NCBI GenBank assembly: GCA_964449775.1
Contig: CAYVBQ010000032.1
Location: 1-41,961, forward strand
DNA: 41,961 nucleotides
From: Fen-1258 sp964449775
Lineage (GTDB): Bacteria; Bacteroidota; Ignavibacteria; Ignavibacteriales; Melioribacteraceae
Direction: 5' to 3'
Part shown: positions 40,526 to 41,961 of the stretch, piece by piece
Layout: each line of letters starts with the position of its first letter
Numbering within the stretch: the first letter of the stretch is position 1
Translations under genes and position numbers: made by a program
The notes under the pieces: generated by a model
The model's database searches: none
What the model was told of the DNA's origin: nothing
What the model saw: only the letters and a program-made list of their open reading frames with translations

Positions 40526-41061
40526 ATCAATTTTTCGAGACTATAAATAATTTTTTTGCCAGGATCGAAAAGATTTTTCTTGTTATTGGCGTTAGTGTTA
40601 TGATTCTCGTTGTCTTTTTTGATATTATATTAAGAGAACTTTTCGATGGCGGATTTATTTGGGCGAAAGAGCTTGCTGCATTTTTAATGATTTGGGTTGG
40701 TTTTGTAGGAGCTTCTCTCGCTGCAAAAGAGAATAAACATATAGTTGTTGGCATTCCCGAGAAATTGTTCCCTAAAAAAGTACTTCCATATGTATCTCTA
40801 TTTGCAAGTGTTATTATCTTTACGGTAACAATTTTAATTGCCTATCTAGGTTTCAACTATGTATTGGAAACAAAGGAATTCGGAGAAACCTCTCTCGTGC
40901 TCAACATTCCTCTTTGGATAGTTCAAATAATTATTCCCGCTTCATTAGTAATTATCGCATTTCGATTTATTGGAATAGGTATTCAAATTTTCAAGGGCAA
41001 AATCTCATCTATTGGTGCTGGAGGAAAAGAAGAACTAACACAGATAGAGGAAGACAAATGA
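40522..41061 (+). CDS. dctQ: TRAP transporter small permease DctQ
   Basis: 179 residues with four membrane segments (IFLVIGVSVMILVVFFDIIL, ELAAFLMIWVGFVGASLAA, VSLFASVIIFTVTILIAYLGF, WIVQIIIPASLVIIAFRFIG) and the family stretch WAKELAAFLMIWVGFVGASLAAKENKH. It pairs with DctM in the inner membrane. ATGA overlaps link it to dctP and dctM. Confidence 0.93.
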   Translation: MNQFFETINNFFARIEKIFLVIGVSVMILVVFFDIILRELFDGGFIWAKELAAFLMIWVGFVGASLAAKENKHIVVGIPEKLFPKKVLPYVSLFASVIIFTVTILIAYLGFNYVLETKEFGETSLVLNIPLWIVQIIIPASLVIIAFRFIGIGIQIFKGKISSIGAGGKEELTQIEEDK

Positions 41062-41936
41062 TAGAATATTTAATAATTATTGTCGCTCTAATCTGTATGG
41101 TTATTGGAACCCCGTTATTTATAATTCTCGCAATAGTTACGCTTTGCTCGCTACAATTTCTTGGCGATGGAATGCTCACCGAAATGATTGCCGATATGTT
41201 TAACGCTGTTAATAAGGACGTTCTATTAGCAATACCGTTTTTCTTGATCGCCGGACAGATGATGACACACGGAAGTATTGCTAAAAGGTTGATCGATTTT
41301 GCTAAATCAATAGTGGGATGGATGCCAGGCGGACTTGCAGCAACAGCCATATTCGCAACTGTTGTCTTTGCCGCAATTTCCGGGTCTTCTCCTGTAACAG
41401 TAATTGCTATCGGTACAATATTGTACCCTGCATTAATTAAAGAAAATTACAAAGAAAATTTTTCGTTAGGTTTGCTTACTTCAGCAGGATCTCTGGGAAT
41501 TATCATTCCACCAAGCATACCTATGATAATCTACGCAATAGTCGTTTCAACACCAAAATATGTTATTTCTGTTGCTGATCTCTTTATTGCAGGAATAATT
41601 CCGGGATTATTAATAGCGTTATTGTTACTGATTTATTCTATAATTACTCAGAAAGAACATACTGCCAAAACAAAAAGCAGTTTTTCTTTTAAGCAATTTA
41701 GAATTTCTTTCAAGAATGGAATCTTAGCAATAATTTTACCTGTGATTATTCTTGGGGGAATATACAGCGGATTCTTTACTCCGACTGAAGCAGCCGCTAT
41801 TGCGGTTGTTTATACTTTTATTGTTGAGGTTTTCATTCACAAAGATCTTAAAATTAAACAGCTTCCTAAAATAATTATTGAAAGCACTTCTATGATGGGA
41901 ACATTATTTTGGCTCTTCTCCCTTTCGAGTGGGTAA
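41058..41936 (+). CDS. dctM: TRAP transporter large permease DctM, 3' part broken
   Basis: The Na+/substrate-translocating subunit. The start at 41058 is fixed by the ATGA overlap with dctQ; the frame open further upstream is not coding. 292 residues follow the family (PFFLIAGQMMTHGSIAKRLIDF, GGLAATAIFATVVFAAISGSSPVTVIAIG, SAGSLGIIIPPSIPMIIYA, FFTPTEAAAIAVVY) and then stop after SLSSG, whereas members run to ~425. One added base after GGG restores LNYSKM, like the family LSLGLNYxL, so this is either a frameshift or a sequencing error near a contig end. The rest lies outside the window. Confidence 0.88.
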   Translation: MIEYLIIIVALICMVIGTPLFIILAIVTLCSLQFLGDGMLTEMIADMFNAVNKDVLLAIPFFLIAGQMMTHGSIAKRLIDFAKSIVGWMPGGLAATAIFATVVFAAISGSSPVTVIAIGTILYPALIKENYKENFSLGLLTSAGSLGIIIPPSIPMIIYAIVVSTPKYVISVADLFIAGIIPGLLIALLLLIYSIITQKEHTAKTKSSFSFKQFRISFKNGILAIILPVIILGGIYSGFFTPTEAAAIAVVYTFIVEVFIHKDLKIKQLPKIIIESTSMMGTLFWLFSLSSG

Positions 41937-41961
41937 ATTATAGCAAAATGTAACGGACATT

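Noticed and set aside
40914..41057. Upstream extension of dctM
   Set aside because: It overlaps dctQ for over 140 bp without family similarity; the ATGA junction at 41058 gives the expected N-terminus.

Overview
The window is AT-rich with short intergenic gaps. It looks like a Bacteroidota/Chlorobiota-group genome, most likely an Ignavibacteria-like organism. That placement is inferred from gene content: a T9SS-like sorting-domain remnant, a MuiA/DUF4139 protein, a DUF6249 protein under an ECF sigma factor, a TPAT-type TRAP transporter, an UpxY/NusG-like antiterminator and -7 elements of the TAnnTTTG type. No rRNA, tRNA, CRISPR array or integrase was seen.

Bases 1-19,200 are a defence island, almost all on the minus strand. 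Its backbone is a type III restriction-modification operon, mod (12934-10970) and res (2855-171), which has been pried apart. Between mod and res lie three cargo blocks: (A) a PHP/SMC-like ATPase plus an AlbA/Schlafen-type ATPase; (B) a DNA methyltransferase, a SIR2-like NADase candidate and a DUF262/ParB-like protein; (C) a Y1 (HUH) transposase inside inverted repeats. The joints between blocks are two matching 161-162 bp scars (3473-3634 and 7031-7191). Each fuses the first ~30 codons of a res gene to the last ~20 codons of a mod gene. They look like remains of tandem mod-cargo-res operons whose internal res/mod bodies were deleted, so the mod-res junction appears to have acted as an accretion site for defence cassettes.

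Upstream of mod is a second damaged unit (13-19 kb): a PLD-nuclease/SNF2-helicase fusion, a DUF3800 protein and a small protein. It is followed by only the N-terminal part of a type IIG/Eco57I-like enzyme, fused in frame to the C-terminal two thirds of a second MobA. A candidate ~125-nt small RNA, with its own promoter and terminator, diverges from this chimera. The flanks carry two copies of a mobA-multihaem cytochrome pair, both damaged: 13.0-13.7 kb is truncated at both ends, and at 19.06-20.19 kb mobA is intact but the cytochrome is frameshifted. This marks the locus as a rearrangement boundary. Short palindromic elements are inserted in frame in mod (two) and in the helicase (two).

From 20 kb on the region is core genome: a membrane protein, a PolB-like 3'-5' exonuclease and a DUF1624-type acyltransferase. 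Then comes a tightly overlapping minus-strand operon era-eamA-acyP-ispF-dedA-lnt-ltaE, and an ECF sigma/anti-sigma pair with a shared promoter motif also present ahead of a DUF6249 membrane protein. These are followed by a MuiA-family protein, a PAS histidine kinase/NtrC-type regulator pair, a hybrid kinase, an UpxY/NusG-like factor and a tatT-dctP-dctQ-dctM transporter operon whose last gene breaks at the window edge. Several MITE-like palindromic repeats sit in the core intergenic gaps.
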